Of a stretch of DNA of 64,000 nucleotides, positions 35,485 through 44,088 are shown one piece after another. The DNA is from Daejeonella lutea. GTDB taxonomy: Bacteria > Bacteroidota > Bacteroidia > Sphingobacteriales > Sphingobacteriaceae. The DNA lies in assembly GCF_900168015.1 (NCBI RefSeq), contig NZ_FUYR01000001.1, forward strand, positions 1,300,943-1,364,942, in the 5' to 3' direction. Under the pieces are notes generated by a model. It was not told the DNA's origin. It ran no database searches and worked only from the letters and a program-made list of their open reading frames with translations. Every line of letters starts with the position of its first letter. Position 1 is the first letter of the stretch. A program made the position numbers and the translations under genes.

Positions 35485-36927
35485 TTAAATGTTCAGCAGT
35501 ACGCTTAAATGCTTTTCGTTTTGGACGATAGCTTTAAGTTGATCCCGGCCAATAATAATAACCCCTAAATCATAAATATTTTCAATCGGGATATTTGCAT
35601 TAGTTACAAGTACCCGGTAATCTGCTTCTATATTAACTACAGTATTGACAATCTTTTCCGCTTGGGAACGGTTCAGCTTGCGGTTTTTTAATAATTTCAA
35701 TTCAAATACATAAAATTGATCTTCGAAAAAAGCGACAAAATCCGCCCGTCCTTGAGAGTTCGCGACTTCGGTCATAATCTGAAAATTATTTTGAGCAAGT
35801 ACATATGTCCAGTATTTCATGAAAGAAATTTCGGTCATCGCGTCGATGTCTGTAATGGTTGTCTGCATCTGGTAATTTGAAATTAGGGGTACAATTACAT
35901 CGTTAGAAAATCGCTGAATATTCTTAATCTCAATTACAAGTATCCCGTCTTTAAATCTCATGTAATGATTGTTATCTCTTTCTTCCTCAAGATCTTCCTT
36001 ATGATCTTCAAAAGTTAAAAATCCCTGGTAAGAAATGAGATTTTCATCCACGCCGACGAAAAGGTATTGCCCACTAATAATTTCACTAAATTTTCCTAAA
36101 TACTCATTATCTTTAAAATTAACATGGCTGTAGTCGTCCCTAATCTTAAAAAACATCTGATCTTTTTGTAATTGTTCACGTTTCGAGATAGTCGAGATGA
36201 TTCTCTTGCGCATCTTTGAATAATATCTACTAAACTCACTATGTCCTAAAAAACTGAACACGGAAGCATAATGTCCTGCCCGCAGGATCTGCCGTTGCAA
36301 TTCGACGTTCATATTCGGTTCATTAACGGGTGGATCAACAAATTTCGTGCTACTTGGAGCATGTTCACGGATGACAGTTAACGACGCGACCCTGATGTCT
36401 GCCACTCGAGTTCCTTTCTGACGAACAGCATTTAACCGTTGCCGCTCCGAAGTAGTGTCGCTGGATGCTCCCTTGCTCTCTACTACTAGCAAGTCATTCC
36501 CTTTTGTCTGACATTGCCAGTCAGGTCGTTTGTCATGTGAATAGATCCGTTGAATAGTGGAATCTTTAATATGAAAAAGGTTTGCGGCAATAATAACAGA
36601 TAAGCCAACACCAAAATCTTCGGACAGTGTTTTTAAAATTTCACTTCCTAAAGTTATCTGCACATTAGAAATCCGAACCTTAAAATCTCCTCCTGCTGTA
36701 TCGACCGCTTCCAATAAATCGGATTTATCTGTGAATTTTTGCCTGCGTGATGGAGCAAACCGACGTGTTTGAATTGTACCTATAGTGTAAATCAACTTAA
36801 ATAAATTGACCGTAATCGGGCGAGTTAGGGACAACTTATCGGGACATTTCAAAAATGGTAACAGTAACGGATCTATTTCTACATTAACACGAAGGTTGCG
36901 AAATGGCGCTAAAAGTGCACTAATCAT
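35485..36927 (-). CDS. Hypothetical protein with two PD-(D/E)XK-like motifs
   Basis: A 480-residue protein that I do not recognise as a whole. Two separate nuclease-like cores are visible. The first is RPDWQCQTKGNDLLVVESKG (about residues 129-148). The second is GRADFVAFFEDQFYVFELKL (about 408-427), followed by a helix with RSQAEKIVNTVV as in Mrr-like and related nucleases. The first 100 residues are basic (QTRRFAPSRRQKF). It lies 198 bp upstream of hsdR on the same strand but is probably a separate transcription unit. A defence nuclease with one catalytic and one structural domain is likely, but this is inferred. Confidence 0.6.
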   Translation of the reverse strand: MISALLAPFRNLRVNVEIDPLLLPFLKCPDKLSLTRPITVNLFKLIYTIGTIQTRRFAPSRRQKFTDKSDLLEAVDTAGGDFKVRISNVQITLGSEILKTLSEDFGVGLSVIIAANLFHIKDSTIQRIYSHDKRPDWQCQTKGNDLLVVESKGASSDTTSERQRLNAVRQKGTRVADIRVASLTVIREHAPSSTKFVDPPVNEPNMNVELQRQILRAGHYASVFSFLGHSEFSRYYSKMRKRIISTISKREQLQKDQMFFKIRDDYSHVNFKDNEYLGKFSEIISGQYLFVGVDENLISYQGFLTFEDHKEDLEEERDNNHYMRFKDGILVIEIKNIQRFSNDVIVPLISNYQMQTTITDIDAMTEISFMKYWTYVLAQNNFQIMTEVANSQGRADFVAFFEDQFYVFELKLLKNRKLNRSQAEKIVNTVVNIEADYRVLVTNANIPIENIYDLGVIIIGRDQLKAIVQNEKHLSVLLNI

Positions 36928-37071
36928 CTGGACGTAAAATTTTTCATTAAATTATGTTATTTGTAAACCTTGAAATCCATAAGTTTTCAGTCTCAGAAGA
37001 TTAGCACCGTTTTACAAAGCTCTTAGAACTAAAAACTAGTTCAAGTTCAAAACTGAAACTTAGTTGATATA

Positions 37072-37320
37072 CTACCGTACAAAATCGAATTGGGCGTTGA
37101 ATTCCTTTTCCGAAATCTGATTTGTTCGAAAATCAAATATTCCCTTCAAGATTACTATTCGATCTTTCAATAAATAAAAGTCTGTCTCATCCTTCGGATA
37201 CCTAAATATCCTAGGATGATTGTTAATAAATCTCTCATTCTTTGATATTTCCATCCTAAGATCCAATATCGAAAGGTTCATATGAAAGTCTAATACATCT
37301 TTTTCTAATTTAATCATCAC
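37072..37320 (-). CDS. Small hypothetical protein paired with the TIGR04141-like gene
   Basis: An 82-residue charged, mainly helical protein (FHMNLSILDLRMEISKNERF, DFYLLKDRIVILKGIFDF). Its ATG directly follows the stop of the 542-residue gene (0 nt gap), so the two are translated together. No domain was recognised. Confidence 0.6.
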   Translation of the reverse strand: MMIKLEKDVLDFHMNLSILDLRMEISKNERFINNHPRIFRYPKDETDFYLLKDRIVILKGIFDFRTNQISEKEFNAQFDFVR

Positions 37321-38949
37321 TCAGGGTGTTTTAGGGCCTAGAAGTAAGTCCTCAACCATATTTATCTTTTTGACACGAACATTATATCCCCAGTTTGATA
37401 ATTCCTCCGCCGATAATCTGAAATTGAGTAAACTAAAGAAAGGCAGACTATTTACAAAGCTCCTTTCCTTTTTATCGATGATAGCAAAAGTGATAGTGTA
37501 TTCATGCCTTTTGAAATCATTTCTATTAATGGGAATCAAATTTCGGTCTACACCCAAGCTTCCAATTTTCTTTCTCGCATTTCTTCTAAATGACTCGTCC
37601 TTCATTAACAAATTAGAGGAAATCCTTCCTTGGGAAAACAAATGACTTAATGAAGATGAGCCTTTATAAAACTTCACATGAACCAATTCTTTACTCTGAG
37701 TGAAAACATCACAAAGCTCAATTTCAGATCTTATCAAATCGGTTCTAATAAGCTTTCTATCAAGCAAATGGTAATCTGCATTGGATTCACTAAGGCGAAC
37801 ATTAAACACCTCTTCAGTCCAACCGGATTCACAATCAATAAAATTCAGTTCAGACTCCAAAAATGTTTCCGCAAATGATTTTATTTCGGCAACATAATCT
37901 TTATTGATTCTATACCAGTTTCCACCCATGAAAACGAATAAAAACCCATTATAGGTGGTTTCGTAGTTTATACACCGCCATATGGGCATATTCTCGCGGA
38001 CTTCTGAGTTCGAGTATTTGAAATAGATTCTGAAATTTTGGAAATGCTCCCAGTCTTCAGTTATTTCACGTTCACTAACCTCATAGAAAGTTTCAATATT
38101 AAAATCCTGATAAAGGCTTCCTTTTGGGGTGAAGCTCACACCTTCAAAAACCTCCCATTCAATGAATGCATTAGGTGTTAAAACAATTTTATCTGAATCC
38201 TTCGCTTTTAGATCCTTAAGCAACTCTACTTGTAGCGCATCGATAACAAGCGGATCCTTCGCCTGTTTAAGATTGTCTATCCAACCAAATTTAGCCTTGT
38301 ACTTTAGGCTTGCAGCAGATTCGTTAATCTTTTCAATAATAGAAATTATATCAGCAAATTCTATACTTGGGTTTATTGAAATTCCTTCGCTTCCTGTAAC
38401 ATTTGGGCCTAACACCATTTTGTCCGCGTCAGTTCCGCCTGTAACTCCTTTCAGTAGATCTCTGACGGGATCGACATTGAAATTTTCCTGTTTTCCTTTC
38501 GCGCTAGATTGAGTTTTAGTCATCACCCCCAAATTATCTAGATTTGCCCGATCTAAACTCCTTAAACTATCGGAATTGATCATGTTTAGTGCGGTTTTCA
38601 GGGCCACATCCCTATCAATCACGTCATCTTTCAGCATTGATTTACCGTACCCAAATGGAATAGCGAAAATTCTCGCTTCAAAACTGATCAATATAAGGGC
38701 CCGATTAGAAGTATTGGAAAAGTCTGGAAGTGTTTGATCTATTCCCTCTTGAAGCAACTCTAGCCAATGTGGGACGCTTGTCTTCTCGTCTCCCAAACAT
38801 ATTATTCCGTCAATTTCTAAATCCTCCTTTATTTCGAATATGTACTTTGGTTTATATTTCAGCGCGTCCTCGAAATTTTCAACCGACTCCTTTAGTAAGT
38901 AAATACTGAGATTATATATCTTTTTATCATCGTTGTTAATTTCTGTCAT
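37321..38949 (-). CDS. TIGR04141 / DUF6119 sporadically distributed protein
   Basis: A 542-residue protein with the start typical of the TIGR04141/DUF6119 family (IYNLSIYLLKESVENFEDAL), followed by VPHWLELLQEGI, RALILISFEARIFAIPFGYG and the late motif VHVKFYKGSSSLSHLFSQGRISS. Members are found scattered in genomic islands close to restriction systems; their biochemical role is not known to me. It forms a pair with the 82-residue gene. There is no obvious nuclease or ATPase signature. Confidence 0.72.
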   Translation of the reverse strand: MTEINNDDKKIYNLSIYLLKESVENFEDALKYKPKYIFEIKEDLEIDGIICLGDEKTSVPHWLELLQEGIDQTLPDFSNTSNRALILISFEARIFAIPFGYGKSMLKDDVIDRDVALKTALNMINSDSLRSLDRANLDNLGVMTKTQSSAKGKQENFNVDPVRDLLKGVTGGTDADKMVLGPNVTGSEGISINPSIEFADIISIIEKINESAASLKYKAKFGWIDNLKQAKDPLVIDALQVELLKDLKAKDSDKIVLTPNAFIEWEVFEGVSFTPKGSLYQDFNIETFYEVSEREITEDWEHFQNFRIYFKYSNSEVRENMPIWRCINYETTYNGFLFVFMGGNWYRINKDYVAEIKSFAETFLESELNFIDCESGWTEEVFNVRLSESNADYHLLDRKLIRTDLIRSEIELCDVFTQSKELVHVKFYKGSSSLSHLFSQGRISSNLLMKDESFRRNARKKIGSLGVDRNLIPINRNDFKRHEYTITFAIIDKKERSFVNSLPFFSLLNFRLSAEELSNWGYNVRVKKINMVEDLLLGPKTP

Positions 38950-38958
38950 TTCGGTTGA

Positions 38959-39144
38959 AATTTAATCTATAAGTCAAGTGGTGATATTAACTTATCGGCA
39001 TACAGCACCCGAATACTACTTGAATCAACCGAGTTAGATGTTCGCGAATTAGCCAGCAAAGATTTCTTTGGCAATAAAGGATTACTGATATTCAGATCCC
39101 TGAAATATTGGACCGTTAAATTTTTCAAACGTGAGAGCGTTTAG
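38959..39144 (+). pseudogene. Unstarted coding-like remnant
   Basis: A plus-strand frame is open for 61 codons and reads like protein (YSTRILLESTELDVRELASK, FFGNKGLLIFRSLKYW), ending in a TAG. It has no ATG, GTG or TTG near its beginning and follows a stop. It looks like the 3' end of a gene lost at the border of the defence block. The family is unknown. The rest of the gap to 39482 shows only a terminator-like hairpin. Confidence 0.3.
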
Positions 39145-39444
39145 GTTTAATAAACTTAAATGAAAGAAACCGTTAATACAAATAAAAATACCGATTACTC
39201 AATTGGTTATGAGTAAGTTAATAATATAATACGGGAGTTGGTATAGGCTTAAATTGGTGTTTATATATATAAAAATGGTGTTGGTGTAAAGATGAAAATG
39301 TATTATTTTCTTCTGGCTTATCCTATTTGCCTATAGCAAGCCCTTTGTATTTCACAGATACTTTGTATCCTGACTTCCGCGCCTTGAGCAGACTACAAGT
39401 AAGTCTTCATTCAAACCTTTCAGAGTTCGACCTTCAAACGAATT

Positions 39445-39475
39445 AAGGCACTGTCTTAAAAGACAGCGCCTTTTT
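39445..39475. terminator. Hairpin terminator with T-run
   Basis: The arms AAGGCACTGTCT and AGACAGCGCCTT pair with one A-C mismatch around a 4-nt loop, followed on the plus strand by TTTTT. It lies 8 bp past the end of the minus-strand outer-membrane protein gene, where it could also end that transcript. Confidence 0.65.
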
Positions 39476-39482
39476 AAATGAA

Positions 39483-40268
39483 TTACTGGTTACGCCCTTC
39501 CTTCCTAACGGGAAAAGTATAGCCGAACTGCAGCCCCAAGAAACTTCCATTATCGTGGTAATCCGCTGTTTGGGTTCCATTAGCGTAAGCCGCAGAAAAA
39601 CTCCCGGTATACAAGGTTTCGTTAGAAAAATTAGAAACTATCCCGACGAGTAACTCACTGCTATTGGGCAGCACTCTCGCCAACCGGAATGTCGCGTTAT
39701 AAGTCTTCATTACTTGTCTTGGCCCACTGCTTGGCGATCTAACCACGAAACGGGATACTGGCAGTCTCCCATAGCCGGCATCATTATACGATCGATTGTA
39801 TGAAACCGAATATGAGTACTGCCTGTAAAAATTCATCCCGGCTGAAAGAGAAGCCTGCCATTTATTATGTCTTTTAAATGTATAGCCAAGCTTTGCCGGT
39901 ACAAAAGTGAGAGGTACACTATATTGAGCAAGCCGGCCTTCAAAATCATCCCATTCCTCAGACGTAAGGAAAAATTCTTGCGGCAAATGGTATTTTCCCC
40001 CAGCCGGAAGTATTTGCATACCAACGCCTAATGTTCCTGTTATACCTTTAAATTGCAAAGAATATTCAAAAGCGGCAGTAGCTCCGGGGATCGTATTTCT
40101 ACTTACAGAACCGGTTGTGATTTCACCAACATTTCTTCCGGTACCATACAATCCGGCTCCTACAACGGAGAACCTATGTGAGAGGCGGTTTGGGGTAGCA
40201 GACTGCGACAAAACAGGTGCAGAGTATAGCAGTAATAGGATAAAAGGAAAGATTATCGTTCTCATCAA
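39483..40268 (-). CDS. Outer-membrane beta-barrel protein
   Basis: A 261-residue protein with a signal peptide (IIFPFILLLLYSAPVLSQS) and alternating amphipathic strands up to a C-terminal GSFLGLQFGYTFPVRK. No enzymatic motif is visible. The pattern and the end are close to the protein encoded at 63021-63851 (GSYIALQFGFSFVRK), so the two are paralogs. Function unknown; probably a porin-like or structural surface protein. Confidence 0.75.
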   Translation of the reverse strand: MMRTIIFPFILLLLYSAPVLSQSATPNRLSHRFSVVGAGLYGTGRNVGEITTGSVSRNTIPGATAAFEYSLQFKGITGTLGVGMQILPAGGKYHLPQEFFLTSEEWDDFEGRLAQYSVPLTFVPAKLGYTFKRHNKWQASLSAGMNFYRQYSYSVSYNRSYNDAGYGRLPVSRFVVRSPSSGPRQVMKTYNATFRLARVLPNSSELLVGIVSNFSNETLYTGSFSAAYANGTQTADYHDNGSFLGLQFGYTFPVRKEGRNQ

Positions 40269-40391
40269 TATCTGTACAAAACTAGCGAATAATTATGTCC
40301 ATTTATTGTATGGGTCGAAGACAATCCTGTATAAAAATACTGCTATCATCTTTTAACAATAGCAGTAAATGAATCGAAATTAAGGGTGCAA

Positions 40392-40706
40392 TTACTTCTT
40401 CTCCCGCTTAGGCACGTAATTATAATACGTATTTATGCGTCCAATGAACTCCACCAATTTGGCCTGCATTTTTTCGATATCCTTCAGTCTGGCCATCACC
40501 TCTACCCGGGGATTATGGATCTGATAATATCCATTCTGAACATCCGCGTCAATAGCATAAGGAATTGCCATGAACTCTTCCGGTGTATACCACTTTTGCT
40601 CCCGCGATTGATATATCCAGTATCCTTTCTGATACGCGTCAGCAGCCAGCTTTCTTCTGCGGAGATAATCCAGGTCTTTGCCTTTAAGTTTTTGAACGGT
40701 GCTCAT
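40392..40706 (-). CDS. Small hypothetical protein, intact paralog of the pseudogene at 19957-20272
   Basis: A 104-residue soluble protein starting MSTVQKLKGKDLDYLRRRKL; a TTG start 12 codons earlier would add a hydrophobic stretch but seems less likely. It has an aromatic middle part (YWIYQSREQKWYTPEEFMAI) and a coiled-coil end (EVMARLKDIEKMQAKLVEFI). The paralog differs at few positions but has a stop at a tryptophan codon. No domain was recognised. Confidence 0.65.
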   Translation of the reverse strand: MSTVQKLKGKDLDYLRRRKLAADAYQKGYWIYQSREQKWYTPEEFMAIPYAIDADVQNGYYQIHNPRVEVMARLKDIEKMQAKLVEFIGRINTYYNYVPKREKK

Positions 40707-40848
40707 GATACAAACATAAGTAAATACTAATAATATTAGCAAATTAAATTTGTTAGGACGTCCTTTCCCGGTAAATCAACAGGTAAAACTATCTCGCTCA
40801 TTTTTAGATAAACGAATTGAATTTTGGTGTTCTAAAATCGAGTGCAGA

Positions 40849-41079
40849 TTAGCCTGAGTCATCAATAAAAAAATCGGACAATTGCACGCCTAAGGCCCTG
40901 GCTAGTAGACGCATTGTGTTCACCCTGATATTGATTTCGCCATTCTCCATTCTGCGTAATCGTGCAATACTTATGGTACTTTTCCTGGACATTTCGTGCA
41001 GGCTTAAGGCTTTCTCAAGCCTGAGCTTTTGCAATTGATTACCGAAAGTCTTTAAGATTTTGTCAAAGGGTTCGTTCAT
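40849..41079 (-). CDS. XRE family transcriptional regulator
   Basis: A 76-residue Cro/C1-type HTH protein: FGNQLQKLRLEKALSLHEMS, then IARLRRMENGEINIRVNTM and ARALGVQLSDFF. It consists of the DNA-binding domain alone and probably acts as a dimeric repressor. It lies 37 bp downstream of the SDR gene on the same strand. Confidence 0.85.
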   Translation of the reverse strand: MNEPFDKILKTFGNQLQKLRLEKALSLHEMSRKSTISIARLRRMENGEINIRVNTMRLLARALGVQLSDFFIDDSG

Positions 41080-41116
41080 ATTGAGTGATTTGGTTTGGTC
41101 AAGATCGGAACAAGCT

Positions 41117-41884
41117 TCAAGCTTTGGAGAACCTATTTGTGTTAATTCTGATAGTTCGGAAACACCACCCCGTCATTTCCTCACACAGATCCAGGAACCT
41201 CTCCTGCAGTAAAACATCATCCGCTTCCGGATTGTGCGATTGAACCTTCTGATGAAAAAAATAACGGCCGCTAACTTTCGCATCTATATCATCGCTTGCA
41301 GCCAGCCAGGTTTGCGTAGCATAACCCTTTTCCAGATTGTCCGGCGCGCCGCGGCCTCCCATTTTAGTAGGCACCCATCCCGGATCTACGGCATTGGCAT
41401 ACACATCCGGCCATTTCCGTGCAGTCGCCAGGCAAAGCATCAATACGTGTAACTTGGAATCTGAATAGTTGATACGACCGATGTCAGTCTTGAAGAACTC
41501 AAGCTTTGCATGCCCGTGTAAATGCATCCCTGAACTCAGGTAGATCAGTCTTATCGGTTTGTTTATAAGGCAGGTCAAAATATATGGTGCCAGCACGTTG
41601 ACCGCAAAGACGTCCTTTGCAGGAGCCTGGTAAAGACCCGCATTATGAATCACAGCATCAAATAACCCCAGGCTGTTTACTTCCTGAGCGAGTTTTTTTG
41701 TTTCGTTGAGATCGGTGAGATCAGCTGTTAATACAGCTTCCGCTCCGGGGCAACTTCTTAGGGCATCCCGACCACGTTCCGCATTCCGGGCATGTAAAAC
41801 AACCTGGTGTCCCTGTTTTATAAGTGCATTCGCTGCGAGCTGTCCGAGACCGTCGGCGGAGCCGGTAATGAATATTCTTGGCAT
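41117..41884 (-). CDS. Short-chain dehydrogenase/reductase
   Basis: A 255-residue SDR. The cofactor motif is ITGSADGLGQLAANAL (TGxxxGxG), followed by HNAGLY, a catalytic serine in LIYLSSGMH and the YxxxK motif in INYSDSKLHVLML. The start at 41884 gives the usual SDR N-terminus MPRIFITG; the frame extends upstream to 41938, but that part lies in the shared control region. The gene is divergent from fic. Two partial copies of its 5' region occur in the window (17.9 kb and 44.1 kb). The substrate is unknown. Confidence 0.88.
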   Translation of the reverse strand: MPRIFITGSADGLGQLAANALIKQGHQVVLHARNAERGRDALRSCPGAEAVLTADLTDLNETKKLAQEVNSLGLFDAVIHNAGLYQAPAKDVFAVNVLAPYILTCLINKPIRLIYLSSGMHLHGHAKLEFFKTDIGRINYSDSKLHVLMLCLATARKWPDVYANAVDPGWVPTKMGGRGAPDNLEKGYATQTWLAASDDIDAKVSGRYFFHQKVQSHNPEADDVLLQERFLDLCEEMTGWCFRTIRINTNRFSKA

Positions 41885-41980
41885 AGGAACAAAGGTAAAG
41901 GTCTTGATCTTATCCCTGCAAGATATGGCCCTATCCAATTTTTGAAATCGCTAATGATATTAAATCTTAAGCAAGTCCCA

Positions 41981-42009
41981 TGAGCCGAATAAATAATACA
42001 ATCGGCTCA
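41981..42009. promoter_or_regulatory. Inverted repeat, distal operator of fic
   Basis: Arms TGAGCCGA (41981-41988) and TCGGCTCA (42002-42009) form a perfect 8-bp inverted repeat with a 13-nt A/T-rich spacer. The same arms and spacing occur 44 bp downstream and again at 44179-44207. The 21-bp arm-to-arm distance places both half-sites on one DNA face, as for a dimeric regulator. Confidence 0.7.
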
Positions 42010-42018
42010 CAAATTCAC

Positions 42019-42026
42019 TATATTTG
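42019..42026 (+). promoter_or_regulatory. Bacteroidota-type -7 promoter element of fic
   Basis: TATATTTG matches the TAnnTTTG consensus of the Bacteroidota primary sigma factor and ends 26 bp before the fic start codon. Its last two bases belong to the proximal operator arm, so an operator-bound protein should block it. A clear -33 TTG element was not found. Confidence 0.5.
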
Positions 42027-42053
42027 AGCCGAATAAAATTATTAATCGGCTCA
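42025..42053. promoter_or_regulatory. Inverted repeat, proximal operator of fic
   Basis: The arms TGAGCCGA (42025-42032) and TCGGCTCA (42046-42053) are identical to those of the distal copy, with the same 13-nt spacer. The right arm runs into the ATG of fic. A protein bound here would cover the transcription and translation start. Confidence 0.7.
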
Positions 42054-43171
42054 TGACCTATAATTGGGAACAAGAAACCTGGCCTGACTTTACGTACGAC
42101 CTCGCAGAGATAGAACAGAAATTGTATCTGTTTTCGGAGAAGACAGGAACGGTAAGCGGCGTGTTAAAGTCGCTTCCGGAGGATACACAGTTGTCGGCAA
42201 TTATCGATACAATGGTAGCCGAAGCGATCAAGACTTCTGCGATCGAAGGTGAATTCCTGGACCGGAATGATGTGGTGTCTTCCATCAGGAACAATCTGGG
42301 CCTGAATGAGCATCCTGATCCGGTGCCGGACAAAAGAGCAAAAGGGATCGGGCAATTAATGGTTGATGTTCGGAATACATTTTCAATCCCTTTGGATCAG
42401 GAAACATTATTCTCATGGCACCGAATGCTCTTAGGAAATGACCGGAGGATTAATGCCGGACAATGGAGAGCTTCTGCGGAGCCAATGCAGGTTGTCTCGG
42501 GTACGTATGGAAAAGAGCAGATCCATTTTGAAGCTCCCCCTTCCGATCGCGTTCCGAAAGAAATGGAGCGGTTTATCAATTGGTTTAATGAAACGACTCC
42601 CGGTGGAAAGTATCAGATCATCCAGGCACCCGTACGGTCAGCTATTGCACACCTGTATTTTGAAACTATCCACCCCTTTGAAGATGGCAATGGCAGGATT
42701 GGCAGGGCTATTTCTGAAAAGGCGATCTCTCAGGGAATAGGCCGTCCCGCTTTGCTTGCACTTTCCAAAATAATCGAGGCAAACAAAGCGGCATATTATG
42801 AAGCATTGAAAACCGCCCAGCGGTCGAACGAGATCACAGCATGGATCGCCTGGTTTGTAGAAATGGTTATCGCTGCGCAAACTGACGCAGAGCAACAAAT
42901 TGAATTTGCATTGAGAAAGACAAAGTTTTTCGACAAGTTCAAAGATCACTTATCTGAAAGGCAGCTTAAAGTTATACGGAGGATGCTTGAAGAAGGGCCG
43001 GAAGGTTTTCAAGGTGGAATGAATGCTAGAAAATACGGTTCCATTACTCAGGTATCGAAAGCAACGGCGACCAGAGACTTACAAGATTTGGTTGAACAAG
43101 GTATTTTCGTTGCCGTAGCGGGTATGAGTGGCAGAAGTACGTCGTATGAAATTTACTTAGGCAGGCTCTAA
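42053..43171 (+). CDS. Fic family AMP-transferase-like protein, class II, with winged-helix domain
   Basis: A 372-residue protein. The N-terminal DUF4172-like domain carries the inhibitory motif TSAIEGE (S/T-xxx-E-G), near residue 62, which keeps class II Fic enzymes inactive. The catalytic motif HPFEDGNGRIGR, near residue 205, is complete. The C-terminal 80 residues form a winged helix (SERQLKVIRRMLEEGPEG, ITQVSKATATRDLQDLVEQG). Such enzymes AMPylate proteins, and the DNA-binding tail suggests autoregulation through the inverted repeats at the start of the gene. It is divergent from the SDR gene. Confidence 0.92.
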   Translation: MTYNWEQETWPDFTYDLAEIEQKLYLFSEKTGTVSGVLKSLPEDTQLSAIIDTMVAEAIKTSAIEGEFLDRNDVVSSIRNNLGLNEHPDPVPDKRAKGIGQLMVDVRNTFSIPLDQETLFSWHRMLLGNDRRINAGQWRASAEPMQVVSGTYGKEQIHFEAPPSDRVPKEMERFINWFNETTPGGKYQIIQAPVRSAIAHLYFETIHPFEDGNGRIGRAISEKAISQGIGRPALLALSKIIEANKAAYYEALKTAQRSNEITAWIAWFVEMVIAAQTDAEQQIEFALRKTKFFDKFKDHLSERQLKVIRRMLEEGPEGFQGGMNARKYGSITQVSKATATRDLQDLVEQGIFVAVAGMSGRSTSYEIYLGRL

Positions 43172-43204
43172 TTACAAGGAATTGGCTTTATAACTTTGCG
43201 CTCT

Positions 43205-43355
43205 CTGCGCCTGCCGGCAGGCAGGTTTAAACCTTGTCGGAAATCCGAATTTGAATCTCCGCCCAGTATCCGAATTTGAATCTCCGCCCAGCAATCTTTG
43301 CGCCCTTTGCGTAAAACTTTGCGCTCTTTGCGCCTGCCTGCCGGCAGGCAGGGTT
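43205..43355. repeat. Cluster of CCTGCCGGCAGG palindromes and a 25-bp tandem repeat
   Basis: CTGCCGGCAG (43211-43220) and a perfect 20-bp palindrome CCTGCCTGCCGGCAGGCAGG (43333-43352) flank two tandem copies of a unit starting ATCCGAATTTGAATCTCC (43243-43266 and 43268-43291). Both palindromes follow a TTTGCGCTCTTTGCGCC-like sequence. This looks like a REP-type intergenic repeat cluster behind fic and has no coding signal. Confidence 0.7.
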
Positions 43356-43425
43356 AATCCTTGTCGGAAATCCAACATCGGAAATCCGGTCATCCCTCCT
43401 CCTTCATCCCTCATGCCTCCGAGCC

Positions 43426-44058
43426 CTAATCCGAAAACGATACCCAGCCAGCATATCGAAGTTCAGAATATTCTCCGATACGTGTGGCGGATTTGAACGT
43501 CATCCAGCAATTGATTTCTCCTGCCCGATCCACCGCTGCACAATTTACTGCAAATGATCCCGCACCCCGTGGTATCCCTCGTTGAGCCCAGACCCACACC
43601 TGACCATCGAAAAAATCAGCGAACAGTATTACCAGCTCATCATCTTCACTTTCGCCTGCTCCTGGCTTCGGATCCCATTGAATCTCCATGAATTTATCTA
43701 CCCCCATCGTCATATTGTAGACATCGGAAACCGGCCACTTGCCGGTGGCCAGGATCAAATCAGACAGAGAAACCTGCTGGCCTGGATAGGTATCGATCAC
43801 TTTTCCGTCTACGGCAGTCCTCAAAAGCTTGTGAGTACTTCTGGATCTGGCTGCTGTGAGTTTTGATAGTTTAACAAGCATTTCCCTGATCCGGATGAGC
43901 AGTTCTTTTGCCAGCTGTCTGTTTTCAAAGGCTTCGAGTTTAGTTAGGGGCCACTCCGGATCGTCTGGCAAATACCGCACTATGAGATTAGCTCGGGCGG
44001 AAAGGCTGTACATAGCCTGCCGGCCGCGGTTGCTTGGCTTGTCGGGGTGATTCAGCAT
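43426..44058 (-). CDS. Hypothetical protein, possibly DUF6266-like
   Basis: A 210-residue protein. The start (DKPSNRGRQAMYSLSARANL) is followed by a helical part, and the C-terminal half is beta-rich with many tryptophans (GQVWVWAQRGIPRGAGSFAV, INCWMTFKSATRIGEYSELR, YAGWVSF). It resembles in style DUF6266 proteins of Sphingobacteriaceae, but I am not sure. It has no signal peptide. Its upstream region is a copy of the SDR/fic control region. Confidence 0.55.
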   Translation of the reverse strand: MLNHPDKPSNRGRQAMYSLSARANLIVRYLPDDPEWPLTKLEAFENRQLAKELLIRIREMLVKLSKLTAARSRSTHKLLRTAVDGKVIDTYPGQQVSLSDLILATGKWPVSDVYNMTMGVDKFMEIQWDPKPGAGESEDDELVILFADFFDGQVWVWAQRGIPRGAGSFAVNCAAVDRAGEINCWMTFKSATRIGEYSELRYAGWVSFSD

Positions 44059-44088
44059 AATAAAATTTATGAGATCCGTGGAATATTG

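Noticed and set aside
43172-43414. A coding gene across the palindrome cluster
   Set aside because: The open frames there are made of repeated GC-rich palindromes and give low-complexity protein on both strands.
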